Source: Prolixibacteraceae bacterium
Lineage (GTDB): Bacteria; Bacteroidota; Bacteroidia; Bacteroidales; Prolixibacteraceae
Length of the DNA: 64,000 nt
Assembly: GCA_025210775.1 (NCBI GenBank)
Contig: JAOARB010000031.1
Span: 62,001 to 126,000, forward strand
Direction of reading: 5' to 3'
The translations under genes were made by a program, and so were the position numbers. Shown one piece after another: positions 1 through 7,722 of this stretch (within the stretch, counting starts at the first letter, position 1; every line of letters begins with the position of its first letter). The notes beneath the pieces were generated by a model. It did no database searches and was not told the origin of the DNA. It was given only the letters and a program-made list of their open reading frames with translations.

Positions 1-565
1 TATGATCAAGCAACTCTGTTTTTACAGCTCCTGGCATAATAGATAATACTCGCACATTAAAAGGAGACAACTCTCCACGTACCACTCTTGTTAGCCCCGT
101 AACACCAAATTTACTTGCACAGTAAGCCGCATGATTGCCAAAAGGTTGCACACCCGCAATTGAAGATACATTAATTATTGTACCACACTTTTTAGCTTTC
201 ATGTCATTCATTACGATTTGCATGCCATTCATCACTCCCATTACATTGACATCCAACATCTTTTTCCACTCTTCAGGATTCTGAATAGAGAGATCACCTA
301 AAAGCATCACCCCAGCGTTATTGATCATTAGATCTGTAGTACCAAATTTCGCTTCCGCTTCTCTTACAGCCTTTTCAAACTCTTCTTTATTGGTCACATC
401 CACTTTCCTACACATCGTATTAGGGAGATCTAAAGCTTCAATTATTTCAACACGTCTAGCCAAAAGCAAAAGTGAATATCCATCTTTTGCAAACTCTTTG
501 GCCATTTCTAATCCAAATCCAGAACTAGCGCCAGTAATAACGATAAGCTTATTATTATTTTTCAT
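1..565 (-). CDS. SDR-family short-chain dehydrogenase/reductase, 3' end beyond window
   Basis: This is an NAD(P)-dependent oxidoreductase of the classical short-chain dehydrogenase family, and its substrate cannot be read from sequence. About 188 residues are present and the C-terminus lies outside the window. The N-terminus carries the nucleotide-binding TGASSGFG motif (residues 11-18). An NNAG motif follows, then the catalytic Ser (NVSS) and YCASK with the catalytic Tyr and Lys. The ATG at 563-565 is the first in frame and puts the TGxxxGxG motif at the usual distance from the N-terminus. A good promoter lies just upstream (621-651). The gene is divergent from a LysR regulator, an arrangement that often means the regulator controls the enzyme, but that is inference. 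The family assignment is firm. Confidence 0.93.
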   Translation of the reverse strand, partial: MKNNNKLIVITGASSGFGLEMAKEFAKDGYSLLLLARRVEIIEALDLPNTMCRKVDVTNKEEFEKAVREAEAKFGTTDLMINNAGVMLLGDLSIQNPEEWKKMLDVNVMGVMNGMQIVMNDMKAKKCGTIINVSSIAGVQPFGNHAAYCASKFGVTGLTRVVRGELSPFNVRVLSIMPGAVKTELLDH

Positions 566-620
566 GATAATAGGTATTAATAAATAATATGACTGTTTAT
601 GCCTACTCTTTAAGGTTTTA

Positions 621-651
621 CAAATGTATGACGTATCTTTATTCCCTCAAA
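621..651 (-). promoter_or_regulatory. Bacteroidota-type promoter for the SDR gene
   Basis: On the minus strand TTTG (648-651) and TACATTTG (621-628) are separated by 19 bp. This matches the -33 TTTG / -7 TAnnTTTG consensus described for Bacteroidota sigma-ABfr. Transcription would start near 614, about 50 bases before the SDR ATG. Confidence 0.72.
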
Positions 652-686
652 ATACTCTTTTTTTATATCTATTATAAAGATTACTT

Positions 687-1529
687 ATGGATACACGCTT
701 ATTAAAAATATTTGTAGCTATATATGAAGAAAAGAACCTATCTAGGGCCGCAGAGAAATGTTTTGTTTCTCAACCCAATATTTCAAGTGGATTAAAACAA
801 TTGGAAGAAACGATAGGAAAGAAACTCTTCATAAGAACCAAAAGAGGGGTAGAAATCAAAGAAGAAGCACACTATCTATACCCTATAGCGAAAAGGCTAA
901 TTGGGGAGTTAGACTCTATTCCTGAGATGTTTTCTCTTGTAACACCAAAAACAAAAATTGTTGTAGGTGTTGCAGACAGTCTCCCTCAACAGTTTAAAAG
1001 TAATTTCTTTAAGCAAGCATCAGAGATACTAAACGATGTGGAGTGGGATATACGACCAATACATAGAGACTGTGATATTAATCTTCTAATACGAGAATGG
1101 AAATTTGAAGATCATATCTTCCTCTCATTAGGCAAAGAGGAGTATGTACTTTGTATTCCAGATAGGCATCCTCTTTCAAAAAAACAGGTTATAGAAGTAG
1201 AAGAGTTAGGCGAAGAGCCCTTTATCCATTGTCCGCCATGTGAGGCACATCAACAAACCTTGGCTATTTTAAATAACAATGGAAAGAAATGGAATACTGT
1301 AGCTAACTGTCAGAATAAAAATGAAGTACTTACACTGCTTATCTCTGGTTTAGGGATCACTTTCTTACCAGAATATTTTGCCAAAGGATGGAACGGTTTC
1401 CAGATCAAACCCTACACCGGACCAAAAAACTTTAGGGAAATAGGAGTATCTTATGGACAAAAAAGCATGAAAGATCCAAACATCTCAAAACTAGTCACAG
1501 CTCTATCTAAATTAGATCCTCTGTTCTAA
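687..1529 (+). CDS. LysR-family transcriptional regulator
   Basis: The 280-residue protein has a typical LysR winged helix-turn-helix at residues 1-60 (NLSRAAEKCFVSQPNISSGL, then LEETIGKKLFIR). A periplasmic-binding-protein-like effector domain follows, including the conserved LISGLGITFLPEYF stretch near the C-terminus. Length is slightly short of the usual 295-310. The ATG at 687 is the natural start. It is transcribed divergently from the SDR gene across a 121-bp intergenic region, the classic layout for a LysR regulator acting on its neighbour. The effector is unknown; two cysteines in the effector domain (CPPCEAH) could be a redox or metal feature but that is speculation. The 3' end of the gene is part of a perfect 14-bp inverted repeat. 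Confidence 0.93.
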   Translation: MDTRLLKIFVAIYEEKNLSRAAEKCFVSQPNISSGLKQLEETIGKKLFIRTKRGVEIKEEAHYLYPIAKRLIGELDSIPEMFSLVTPKTKIVVGVADSLPQQFKSNFFKQASEILNDVEWDIRPIHRDCDINLLIREWKFEDHIFLSLGKEEYVLCIPDRHPLSKKQVIEVEELGEEPFIHCPPCEAHQQTLAILNNNGKKWNTVANCQNKNEVLTLLISGLGITFLPEYFAKGWNGFQIKPYTGPKNFREIGVSYGQKSMKDPNISKLVTALSKLDPLF

Positions 1530-1540
1530 TTTAGATAGAG
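1501..1540. repeat. Perfect 14-bp inverted repeat over the lysR 3' end
   Basis: CTCTATCTAAATTA at 1501-1514 is exactly complementary to TAATTTAGATAGAG at 1527-1540, with a 12-base loop. The left arm is coding and the right arm begins at the stop codon. No T-tract follows on either strand, so it is not a standard intrinsic terminator. It may be an mRNA-end stabiliser or a protein site. Confidence 0.7.
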
Positions 1541-1572
1541 AAAGAAAAACTGCAACCACTCCTGACGCTTGG

Positions 1573-2016
1573 TTAATCGAGATAAGCCCTAACCTTTTGC
1601 CAATTCTCAAATGGGGATTTTCCAATCTGAATATGTTCACCTTCAAACAGTGCAGCTCCATTCTTGGTCAAATCATCAATCAGATAGTCTCCTTTTAAAA
1701 GATTCTTATGATGGGATAAAATCAATCGTTTATGAAACATCGGCAGATATTTCTTTACCCATAATAATTTATCCGCCCAAGCAGTTGCATTATCAAATGG
1801 AGCGGTAGAAAGAATATAACAATCATACTTATCAAATAGAGAAGCTACCGCTTCAATGGCCTGAGGCATGGGGTCCATTAAAGAAAATACATGAGGGATA
1901 TTATCATATTCTCCCTCATATTGGGAACGAACTGTTTCATCTACTTTATTTACACCAGACATAAAATCGACAATGGTATTGTCTAAATCAATATAAAGGA
2001 TCTTTCTTTTTTTCAT
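1573..2016 (-). CDS. 5'(3')-deoxyribonucleotidase-like HAD phosphatase
   Basis: The 147-residue protein resembles the NT5C/bacterial 5' nucleotidase (deoxy, pyrimidine) branch of the HAD superfamily, which dephosphorylates (deoxy)nucleoside monophosphates in the cytoplasm. Motif I is DLDNT, with nucleophile Asp10 and acid/base Asp12. Motif II is ILSTAPFDN. The lysine of motif III lies in the HHKNLLKGDYLIDD segment, which also supplies the motif IV acidic pair. The cap region (WADKLLWVKKYLP) fits this subfamily. It lies 12 bases downstream of the hypothetical gene at 2029, so the two are probably one transcript. Subfamily assignment is good; the preferred nucleotide cannot be read. Confidence 0.82.
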   Translation of the reverse strand: MKKRKILYIDLDNTIVDFMSGVNKVDETVRSQYEGEYDNIPHVFSLMDPMPQAIEAVASLFDKYDCYILSTAPFDNATAWADKLLWVKKYLPMFHKRLILSHHKNLLKGDYLIDDLTKNGAALFEGEHIQIGKSPFENWQKVRAYLD

Positions 2017-2028
2017 AGGTCAATATTT

Positions 2029-2661
2029 CTATATTATTGGGATAGTATTGTTTTGTATCATTTTAATAGCAGAGAGAACCACCCTCTTATGAAGAGCAAA
2101 AGATTGTTCTGGTTGTTCAAAACGTACATACAAACTTTCAGTCCAGTTTAATTCTTTTTGTAATGAAAATGCTAATTTACTAGGGGTTTCATGCTTTACG
2201 ATTTCATGATCATCAACACAAAGTAAGACCCCTTCTATACTATTCTTTATCTTTTTTAATCTTAATGCACCATACTCAATAAGGTGATCCTCTTTGTGTG
2301 GATCATACAAAACAGACAACATCTGATGATAGTGATAGTCAAAATAATCATGCCATAGGATTGGGTCACTTATCTTAACCTTATAAACGATGTTCTCAGG
2401 TGCTTGTGGGGAAAGACAAAAAAAGTTATCCTGAATGGTTATTTTCTTTTCAATACTGGTGTAGGACGGAATAGATTCATCTTCAAATAAACTTATCAGT
2501 TTTTCCATCTCTTCAATATGAAAAGAAAAGTTGTCCTTTACTTCCTTGCCTTGATGAAGATATTTTATTCCTAAAACACACCATGAGTCGTACCCATCAA
2601 GATCATAGGTGATTTTAATATCTGTTACCTGACGAAATATATTTTGTTCTATCGTTTTCAT
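2029..2661 (-). CDS. Hypothetical protein (210 aa)
   Basis: I do not recognise this protein. It has 210 residues, no signal peptide and no membrane segment, and is rich in acidic and aromatic residues. It reads as a soluble, mixed alpha/beta cytoplasmic protein. The first half contains a YDLDGYDSWCVLGIKYL segment followed by strand-like blocks, and the C-terminal third ends in a predicted helix (LHKRVVLSAIKMIQNN). It is the first gene of a probable two-gene leftward transcript with the deoxyribonucleotidase 12 bases downstream. The ATG at 2659-2661 is the first in frame and upstream sequence is non-coding. That it is a real gene is supported by length and operon spacing only. Confidence 0.65.
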   Translation of the reverse strand: MKTIEQNIFRQVTDIKITYDLDGYDSWCVLGIKYLHQGKEVKDNFSFHIEEMEKLISLFEDESIPSYTSIEKKITIQDNFFCLSPQAPENIVYKVKISDPILWHDYFDYHYHQMLSVLYDPHKEDHLIEYGALRLKKIKNSIEGVLLCVDDHEIVKHETPSKLAFSLQKELNWTESLYVRFEQPEQSFALHKRVVLSAIKMIQNNTIPII

Positions 2662-3789
2662 AAGCTAAATAATAAATCGTTTACAAGCTTACAATGAATC
2701 ACTGCACTCTATCTGCACTCATCCTTCTTTATATAAGAAACGCCCCTTACCAATAGCGATGCACTCATAGGAGTATAGAACATGTTCAACTTTCTTATAT
2801 TAAGTTTTACACTCCCCTCACAACTCTTGTTATCATGAAAAGAAGCTCCAGCTAAATCCACAAAATAAGATCTAAGAATAGGTGTTATGATATTTTATTC
2901 CGAGAATAAACCATACAAAGTCTAATCCACATTCTTAAGTATCTAAGATTTACTCCAATAATTAACCCCAAAAAGTTTCTTTTACGCTCCACCCTATTTT
3001 TCCACCAATAAATCTGCCATTTTATTATTCCAAATTTTGATGTTTACACACTTTTTGAGACCATATTAAACAGTTTCAAATCATTGATTCTTCCGACTTA
3101 TGTTTAACACAATCTCATTTCCACCTTACCTATACTTCACTGCCCATTCAGGTCAAATTCTCTTTAAATACATATCAACTTCACTACAATTTCATATCAA
3201 CTTCATATCAAGTTCACTTATACTTTATGATAAAATGAAGTTGATATGAAGTTAATATGGGGATAAAACAAACCTAATATAACAACAAATTGAAATTATG
3301 ATAAAGTAAATATGACAATAAAATCAGGTTAATATTGTTTTAAGTATTACTAACTATTTAGAAATCATTGGACCGTTCCATAATAGGAAAAGATGACTGT
3401 TAATATAAAGGAACAGATAAAGAGAAGTTCGGTAATTCATTTAGAAGTGAGTTATTCTACGAAATATTGTCGCATTAACCTTATAGACAAGCTCATTATA
3501 AGAATAAACAACAGACTAGCATATTAAAAAAGCAGAAAAAATTCATCTATAGATAAGCCTTTAAAAAAGACACTATTAGATGCCACACGAAACACATACC
3601 CCTTACCTATTGGGAAGAAATTAATTAAGAATAACAAAACCTTCTAAGCATTAGATTGTTTTCTTTCCAGTCACTTAAGTTTTATTAACACACAACACCT
3701 AAAGATCAATACTTAATAATACACGAAACATTAAACAGTCTATTCTTGATTATGATCAGAATAGTTTGAATTAAAATACATTTATTGGT
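2662..3789. other. 1.1-kb non-coding region
   Basis: No open frame here looks like a real gene on either strand. The region is A+T-rich. It contains the promoter side of the leftward gene pair ending at 2661 and the repeat cluster at 3171-3340. I see no tRNA and no recognisable riboswitch. It is one of the two longest gene-free stretches in the window and adjoins the orphan gene at 3790. Confidence 0.6.
3171..3340. repeat. Cluster of direct and inverted copies of a CATATCAACTTCA-like unit
   Basis: CATATCAACTTCA occurs at 3171-3183 and 3193-3205, followed by a variant (ATATCAAGTTCA, 3206-3217). A perfect 16-bp inverted repeat joins 3191-3206 (TTCATATCAACTTCAT) to 3235-3250. Looser relatives (GTTAATATGG at 3251-3260, GGTTAATATTG near 3328) continue the pattern. 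The function is unknown; possibilities are multiple binding sites, a hairpin RNA or the remnant of a small repeat element. Confidence 0.65.
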
Positions 3790-4425
3790 ATGATGAAACT
3801 AAAAAAAGAGATTAATGGACCAACAATACATCAAGAGTTGCCATTCTATGGACACATGGAAGAAATTATCAGTGCTAAATTGAATAACGGATTGGTTGAT
3901 ATAGAAAAGAATAAAGAAAAGTATATCAAAGAGTTTTCTAAACTGACCAATCAATTGATCCATCCATTTAAAGAGTTCTTACCCATCTTTTTACAAAACA
4001 TTCCTCCACATCAAACATCGAATGAGTATTTCCTAAATAATATTTTGCATAACTCAATAAACATCAATAACCAAACCCTAACTTTAGACTATAATAAAAT
4101 CGGTTTTTCTACAAGTAAAGAGACTATTTTAAAAAATGCCACAGTCGAATCAAATGACCTACAATGGGATATATCATGGGAATATCATCAAAACAAATCA
4201 TTTAAAACAAGCCAACTATACATTCTTTTTTATGGTAAAGGGAAAGGATGTGTTCGCCTTATTCCATTAAGAAGAAATCAATCAAGGTGCAATATAGAAC
4301 CTATAATAAGCTTTAAATATGAACCATTAGAGGCGATATGGATCTTACCGTGGGATTCCACGTCTGGAATGTTTGGCCAAAGTGTCTCATGTAGGAGTAA
4401 TTTAATTGAAACAACAAACCATTAA
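3790..4425 (+). CDS. Orphan hypothetical protein (211 aa)
   Basis: I do not recognise this protein. It is predicted soluble, lysine- and asparagine-rich, with an N-terminal helical half (the EIISAKLNNGLVDIEKNKEKY region) and a C-terminal half of strands containing four tryptophans. There is no signal peptide and no transmembrane segment. It begins with two adjacent ATGs (3790 and 3793). It stands alone after 1.1 kb of non-coding repeat-bearing DNA, and A+T content looks higher than in neighbouring housekeeping genes, so recent acquisition or a remnant of a mobile region is possible. No transposase, integrase or toxin motif is visible. It could also be a chance frame, but a 636-bp one in A+T-rich DNA is unlikely. 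Confidence 0.5.
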   Translation: MMKLKKEINGPTIHQELPFYGHMEEIISAKLNNGLVDIEKNKEKYIKEFSKLTNQLIHPFKEFLPIFLQNIPPHQTSNEYFLNNILHNSININNQTLTLDYNKIGFSTSKETILKNATVESNDLQWDISWEYHQNKSFKTSQLYILFYGKGKGCVRLIPLRRNQSRCNIEPIISFKYEPLEAIWILPWDSTSGMFGQSVSCRSNLIETTNH

Positions 4426-4657
4426 GGGTTAAAATAGTCTATATATATCGTTTTAGAATACGATCAAATTGCATTTATATAAAAAGGTCGTTGTAAAGGA
4501 GGGAATTAAAGCGTTTCGTTTAATTCTGCCCAGATAATGAGAAGCTTTTCATTCACAGAAACATAGGGAAAGAAATAAAGAGGCAAAGGTATGTTTCCTA
4601 AAATTGAATGAATCCAAATAAGCAACTTAGTCTATTTTCATTACTGTTTTAAGGTGG

Positions 4658-4684
4658 TTTGAAACTAAATCTTTCCTAAATTTG
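4658..4684 (+). promoter_or_regulatory. Candidate promoter of the ferredoxin gene
   Basis: TAAATTTG at 4677-4684 matches the TAnnTTTG -7 box, 38 bases before the ferredoxin ATG. TTTG at 4658-4661 lies 15 bp upstream, which is shorter than the usual spacing, so the -33 element is uncertain. Confidence 0.45.
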
Positions 4685-4722
4685 TTCTACGTTTTATTGA
4701 GAAAATTTAATATTTTAAAATT

Positions 4723-4890
4723 ATGGCTTACGTTATTTCTGACGAGTGTATTGCTTGTGGAACTTGTATCGACGAGTGTCCAGTAGAAGCTATTTCTGAG
4801 GGTGATATCTACAAAATTGATTCTGATCTATGTACTGACTGTGGTTCATGTTCAGAAGTTTGTCCAGTAGAAGCTATCTCTGCAGAATAA
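4723..4890 (+). CDS. 2[4Fe-4S] ferredoxin (55 aa)
   Basis: This short gene encodes a clostridial-type bacterial ferredoxin, a small cytoplasmic electron carrier. Two CxxCxxCxxxCP motifs are complete: Cys9, 12, 15, 19 and Cys37, 40, 43, 47. Each would bind one [4Fe-4S] cluster together with cysteines of the other half. The length of 55 residues is exactly usual for the family. The protein starts MAYVISDECIACG and ends CPVEAISAE. The two halves each end in CPVEAIS and share nearly identical codons there, showing the ancestral internal duplication. It is a single-gene unit with a promoter candidate upstream and a strong terminator at 4919-4949. In an anaerobe it would serve pyruvate oxidation or hydrogenase; the partner is not in this window. 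Confidence 0.97.
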   Translation: MAYVISDECIACGTCIDECPVEAISEGDIYKIDSDLCTDCGSCSEVCPVEAISAE

Positions 4891-4918
4891 GAAAGTAATC
4901 CTATCGGATTCTTATCAG

Positions 4919-4949
4919 AAGAGGTTATCGATAGATAACCTCTTTTTTT
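4919..4949 (+). terminator. Intrinsic terminator of the ferredoxin gene
   Basis: An 11-bp stem (4919-4929 with 4934-4944) has a GATA tetraloop and is followed by a run of T to 4949. It lies 29 bases after the ferredoxin stop codon. Confidence 0.9.
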
Positions 4950-5000
4950 ATCTATATGGTCTTGATGAATTTTCTTCCCATATTAGCCTACCTCTGCATA

Positions 5001-5591
5001 CTATTCATGACGAACGTATTCATAGTGACCAATTATCCTAAAACGAAAAAGACAATCTTCGTATACTTGTCCAGAACCAATATTGTGGACGATAAGATAT
5101 CTTTTTTTATCTGAAGACTTCTTATCACTTACGATCCCAATATGCGTTATTCCACCACCTAAATCCCAACAAACAATGTCTCCTGGTTGATAGTCATTAC
5201 TATCAAGGGAGATCGGTTTGGTAATCCCGAATCGAGTAAAATATTTCATTAGATTAGGAACTCTTCGATGATCAATATTACTATCTGGTTTCGAAAGCCC
5301 CCATTTCTGAGGATATAACTTAAAATGAGACTTCATATCTTCATGTATCTCCTTTTGAAGATCTACCCCCACCAGTCTATAAGCACGAATAACAACATCA
5401 GAACATACGCCTCTACCCAAAGGAACATCCCCATTAGGATAATCTATTGAATAATAGGATGGATCATAAATCACCACTTGTTTGGTCAAGCTATCTGCCG
5501 CATTACAAAGATCCAGCTTAAAAGGAAGCTGAGCGATACTTGTCGAGAGAAAAATGGATAGAAAGAAGAAAGAAAGTATTATCTTATTCAT
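5001..5591 (-). CDS. DUF1287 (YijF-like) secreted protein
   Basis: The 196-residue protein has a cleavable signal peptide (MNKIILSFFFLSIFLSTSIA, then Q) and a single DUF1287 domain. Family hallmarks are visible in order: YDPSYYSIDYPNGDVP, GVCSDVVIRAYR, the HEDM segment, WGLSKPD, NIDHRRVPNL and PGDIVCWDLGGGITHIGIVS. The invariant Cys of GVCSD and the His of THIGIV recall the Cys/His pair of NlpC/P60-like amidase folds, so cell-wall amide hydrolysis is plausible. The family's biochemical activity is not established to my knowledge. It is a single leftward gene located in the periplasm or exported. Domain assignment is confident, function is not. Confidence 0.88.
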   Translation of the reverse strand: MNKIILSFFFLSIFLSTSIAQLPFKLDLCNAADSLTKQVVIYDPSYYSIDYPNGDVPLGRGVCSDVVIRAYRLVGVDLQKEIHEDMKSHFKLYPQKWGLSKPDSNIDHRRVPNLMKYFTRFGITKPISLDSNDYQPGDIVCWDLGGGITHIGIVSDKKSSDKKRYLIVHNIGSGQVYEDCLFRFRIIGHYEYVRHE

Positions 5592-5759
5592 TTGCTTGCG
5601 AGTTTAATATTAGAAGCTCAAAAATCTAATAGATAAATGGATGAAATATTTGATCTATAATAAAGTGAGGGTTAAGATAATAATTATCTGCGTAATACAG
5701 AGTGTTTTGAACATAAAACAAAACCTTAAGCAAAGAAGGATGAAGAGAGTAAAAACTGA

Positions 5760-5802
5760 TATGAGCAAAAAGAATCAATAAAAAGATCCTATTTTGCTCA
5801 TA
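5760..5802 (-). terminator. Probable terminator of the Lol-like ABC operon
   Basis: TATGAGCAAAA (5760-5770) pairs with TTTTGCTCATA (5792-5802), an 11-bp stem with a 21-base loop. It lies 14 bases beyond the stop of the barrel gene. The T-run on the minus strand follows only after a few bases. Confidence 0.55.
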
Positions 5803-5815
5803 AAAGAAGACAGCA

Positions 5816-7015
5816 CTAGAAACTATATTTTAATCGTAAATAAACACTGTTTGGAGCAGTACCATACTCCGTCAATGCTTTTCCCCAAAAGAGTTGTCCC
5901 ATGGTCATCAGCTCTAAATCATCAGATAATGAAAATGTCACACTAGGACCGACATAGCCTGAAGTATCACAAACATTCATTATCGAAGAACACGAAACCT
6001 GAACAATAGGAGAAACAGTATAATTAAACTGCCCAAACCATTCATATCGACCTAAAGAGAGTTGCTTTGCAGAAAGATCTGAATCCATATATAGTATGTT
6101 CTGTGAAGGAATATCTCCAGTAGTACCTTGACTGTTATACAGACCACTGGTTTGTAGATAGAGCCCATTAGAGAAGGTGTAATCTAAAGAGATAGAAGCG
6201 ACTGTAGCCTGATCTGATTTCTCTTTATAGCCACTCATAGGATAGAAATAGGTGATCTCCCCTCGAAACCCTGCACCTTTGATGTCACCGCTCCAACCTC
6301 CTCCAATAACTAGGTCATATCCTTTCCATCCTCCTAAAAGTTGGATATCATAACCTTTCGTATTAAAACGATAAGCTGCCGCAAGTGCTCTAGATTCAAT
6401 ATTATCTCCCATCTTGTAAGCGAGCTCCATAGAAGAGGTATATCCAAAATAGCGAGTCAATTTCACGGCATCAGCTCCTGGACGTTCCTCATAATCAAAG
6501 TCCAGATAGTTGTAGTTATTAAATAGATCATTGGGATTCCAAACAAGGTTAATCCCCCAATTGATTCTTTGACGTCCTAATGTGATATTCCATTCGCCAT
6601 AAGTATAATCCAAGAACAATCGATCGATAGAGGTATTTAGAAACCAACTGTCTCCATTCGCGATATTCCAAGACATGTCTACTCGCCCATTATCTTTTTC
6701 TGTAATCATAGAAAAAGGAGGAATCTTACGAATCATATTTCCTATATATAGTCGATTACGTACGTGTACTGTAGCCGTAAGGTTGTTTGAAAAGAAATAA
6801 TCAAATTGAAAACGTTGATGGGTTAAATTATAATCCAATATAGAGGTGTTCAAAATTTGTGACTCAGGTTCTGCCAGAAAGAAGAGTCCCTCCATATTCT
6901 TAATATAACCACCTATTTCATATTTTTTCTCTTGTGCTCTAACAGATGCTAAAGACAAGAGAAAAACAGAGAATAAAACAATGGTTCTAATTTTGTACAT
7001 GATATAAGATTTCAT
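5816..7015 (-). CDS. Outer-membrane beta-barrel protein of the ABC operon
   Basis: The 399-residue protein has a signal peptide (residues 1-27, ending VRAQ). Alternating hydrophobic strands with aromatic girdles follow, ending in an aromatic residue (LRLKYSF), the hallmark of an outer-membrane barrel recognised by BAM. The segment GRQRINWGINLVWNPNDLF followed by a PGADAV block is reminiscent of DUF1302-type barrels, which in other bacteria travel with LolA-like proteins and transporters. That resemblance is by eye only. The start codon overlaps the ATPase stop (TAATG), so the two are translationally coupled. As last gene of the TetR-regulated operon it is the likely outer-membrane end of the pathway. 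It could be a receptor, an export pore or an insertion site for the substrate. Confidence 0.8.
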   Translation of the reverse strand: MKSYIMYKIRTIVLFSVFLLSLASVRAQEKKYEIGGYIKNMEGLFFLAEPESQILNTSILDYNLTHQRFQFDYFFSNNLTATVHVRNRLYIGNMIRKIPPFSMITEKDNGRVDMSWNIANGDSWFLNTSIDRLFLDYTYGEWNITLGRQRINWGINLVWNPNDLFNNYNYLDFDYEERPGADAVKLTRYFGYTSSMELAYKMGDNIESRALAAAYRFNTKGYDIQLLGGWKGYDLVIGGGWSGDIKGAGFRGEITYFYPMSGYKEKSDQATVASISLDYTFSNGLYLQTSGLYNSQGTTGDIPSQNILYMDSDLSAKQLSLGRYEWFGQFNYTVSPIVQVSCSSIMNVCDTSGYVGPSVTFSLSDDLELMTMGQLFWGKALTEYGTAPNSVYLRLKYSF

Positions 7016-7713
7016 TAATGCGCTTCTACATCTTTGGTATAATCACGAATCACTTTACCATCTTCTATCTCAATAATACGACGTGCTCTTTTCATTACAC
7101 GAGGGTCATGGGTAGAGAAAATAAAGGTCATCCCCTCTTTCTTATTCAACTTCTCCATTGTAGAAAGCAGTGCAGTAGTAGAATGAGAATCTAAATTTGC
7201 AGTAGGCTCATCTGCCAAGACAAATTCAGGCTTTGAAGCTAAGGCTCTAGCTACGGCTACACGTTGTTGCTGTCCTCCAGACATCTTACTCGGACGATGA
7301 CTCTCTCTGCCTTCAAGACCAACTTCTTTTAGCAGTTCACGAGATCTACTACGACGCTCTTCTAATGATCGTCCTTGTAACTCCATTACAAAACCTACAT
7401 TCTCTTCTGCACTCAAAACAGGAATAAGATTATATGCTTGGAAAACAAAGCCAATATTATTCAAACGAAAATCAATTCGTTCTTTGTCACTCATTTTCCC
7501 TATATCTTCACCTTTGATACAGACCTCTCCATCCGTAGCAGAATCTAATCCTCCAATAAGGTTAAGAAGCGTGGTTTTACCAGAACCAGAAGGTCCAACA
7601 ATAGCCGTAAACTCCCCTTTACCAATAGTGATATTTACGCCATCCACGGCACGTATTTCGGTGTCGCCATCATGATATATTTTAAAAAGATCTTTTGTTT
7701 CAATAATTGCCAT
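7015..7713 (-). CDS. ABC transporter ATP-binding protein, LolD/MacB type
   Basis: This 232-residue ATPase powers the two FtsX-type permeases encoded upstream. All motifs are intact: Walker A GPSGSGKTTLL (about residues 39-49), Q-loop FVFQAYNLIPVLSAEENV, signature SGGQQQRVAVARAL, Walker B FVLADEPTANLD, and the H-loop in STHDPRV. The AYNLIPVLSAEENV segment is typical of the LolD/MacB/FtsE group rather than of importers. The gene starts 9 bases after the second permease and its stop overlaps the barrel start. The energy-coupling role is firm; the substrate is unknown. Confidence 0.95.
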   Translation of the reverse strand: MAIIETKDLFKIYHDGDTEIRAVDGVNITIGKGEFTAIVGPSGSGKTTLLNLIGGLDSATDGEVCIKGEDIGKMSDKERIDFRLNNIGFVFQAYNLIPVLSAEENVGFVMELQGRSLEERRSRSRELLKEVGLEGRESHRPSKMSGGQQQRVAVARALASKPEFVLADEPTANLDSHSTTALLSTMEKLNKKEGMTFIFSTHDPRVMKRARRIIEIEDGKVIRDYTKDVEAH

Positions 7714-7722
7714 AACAGAAAT

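Noticed and set aside
3171..3340. CRISPR array
   Set aside because: The copies are too short, irregularly spaced and partly inverted, with no constant-length spacers and no cas genes.
3790..4425. Transposase or toxin-antitoxin gene
   Set aside because: No DDE, HTH or toxin motif could be seen in the translation.
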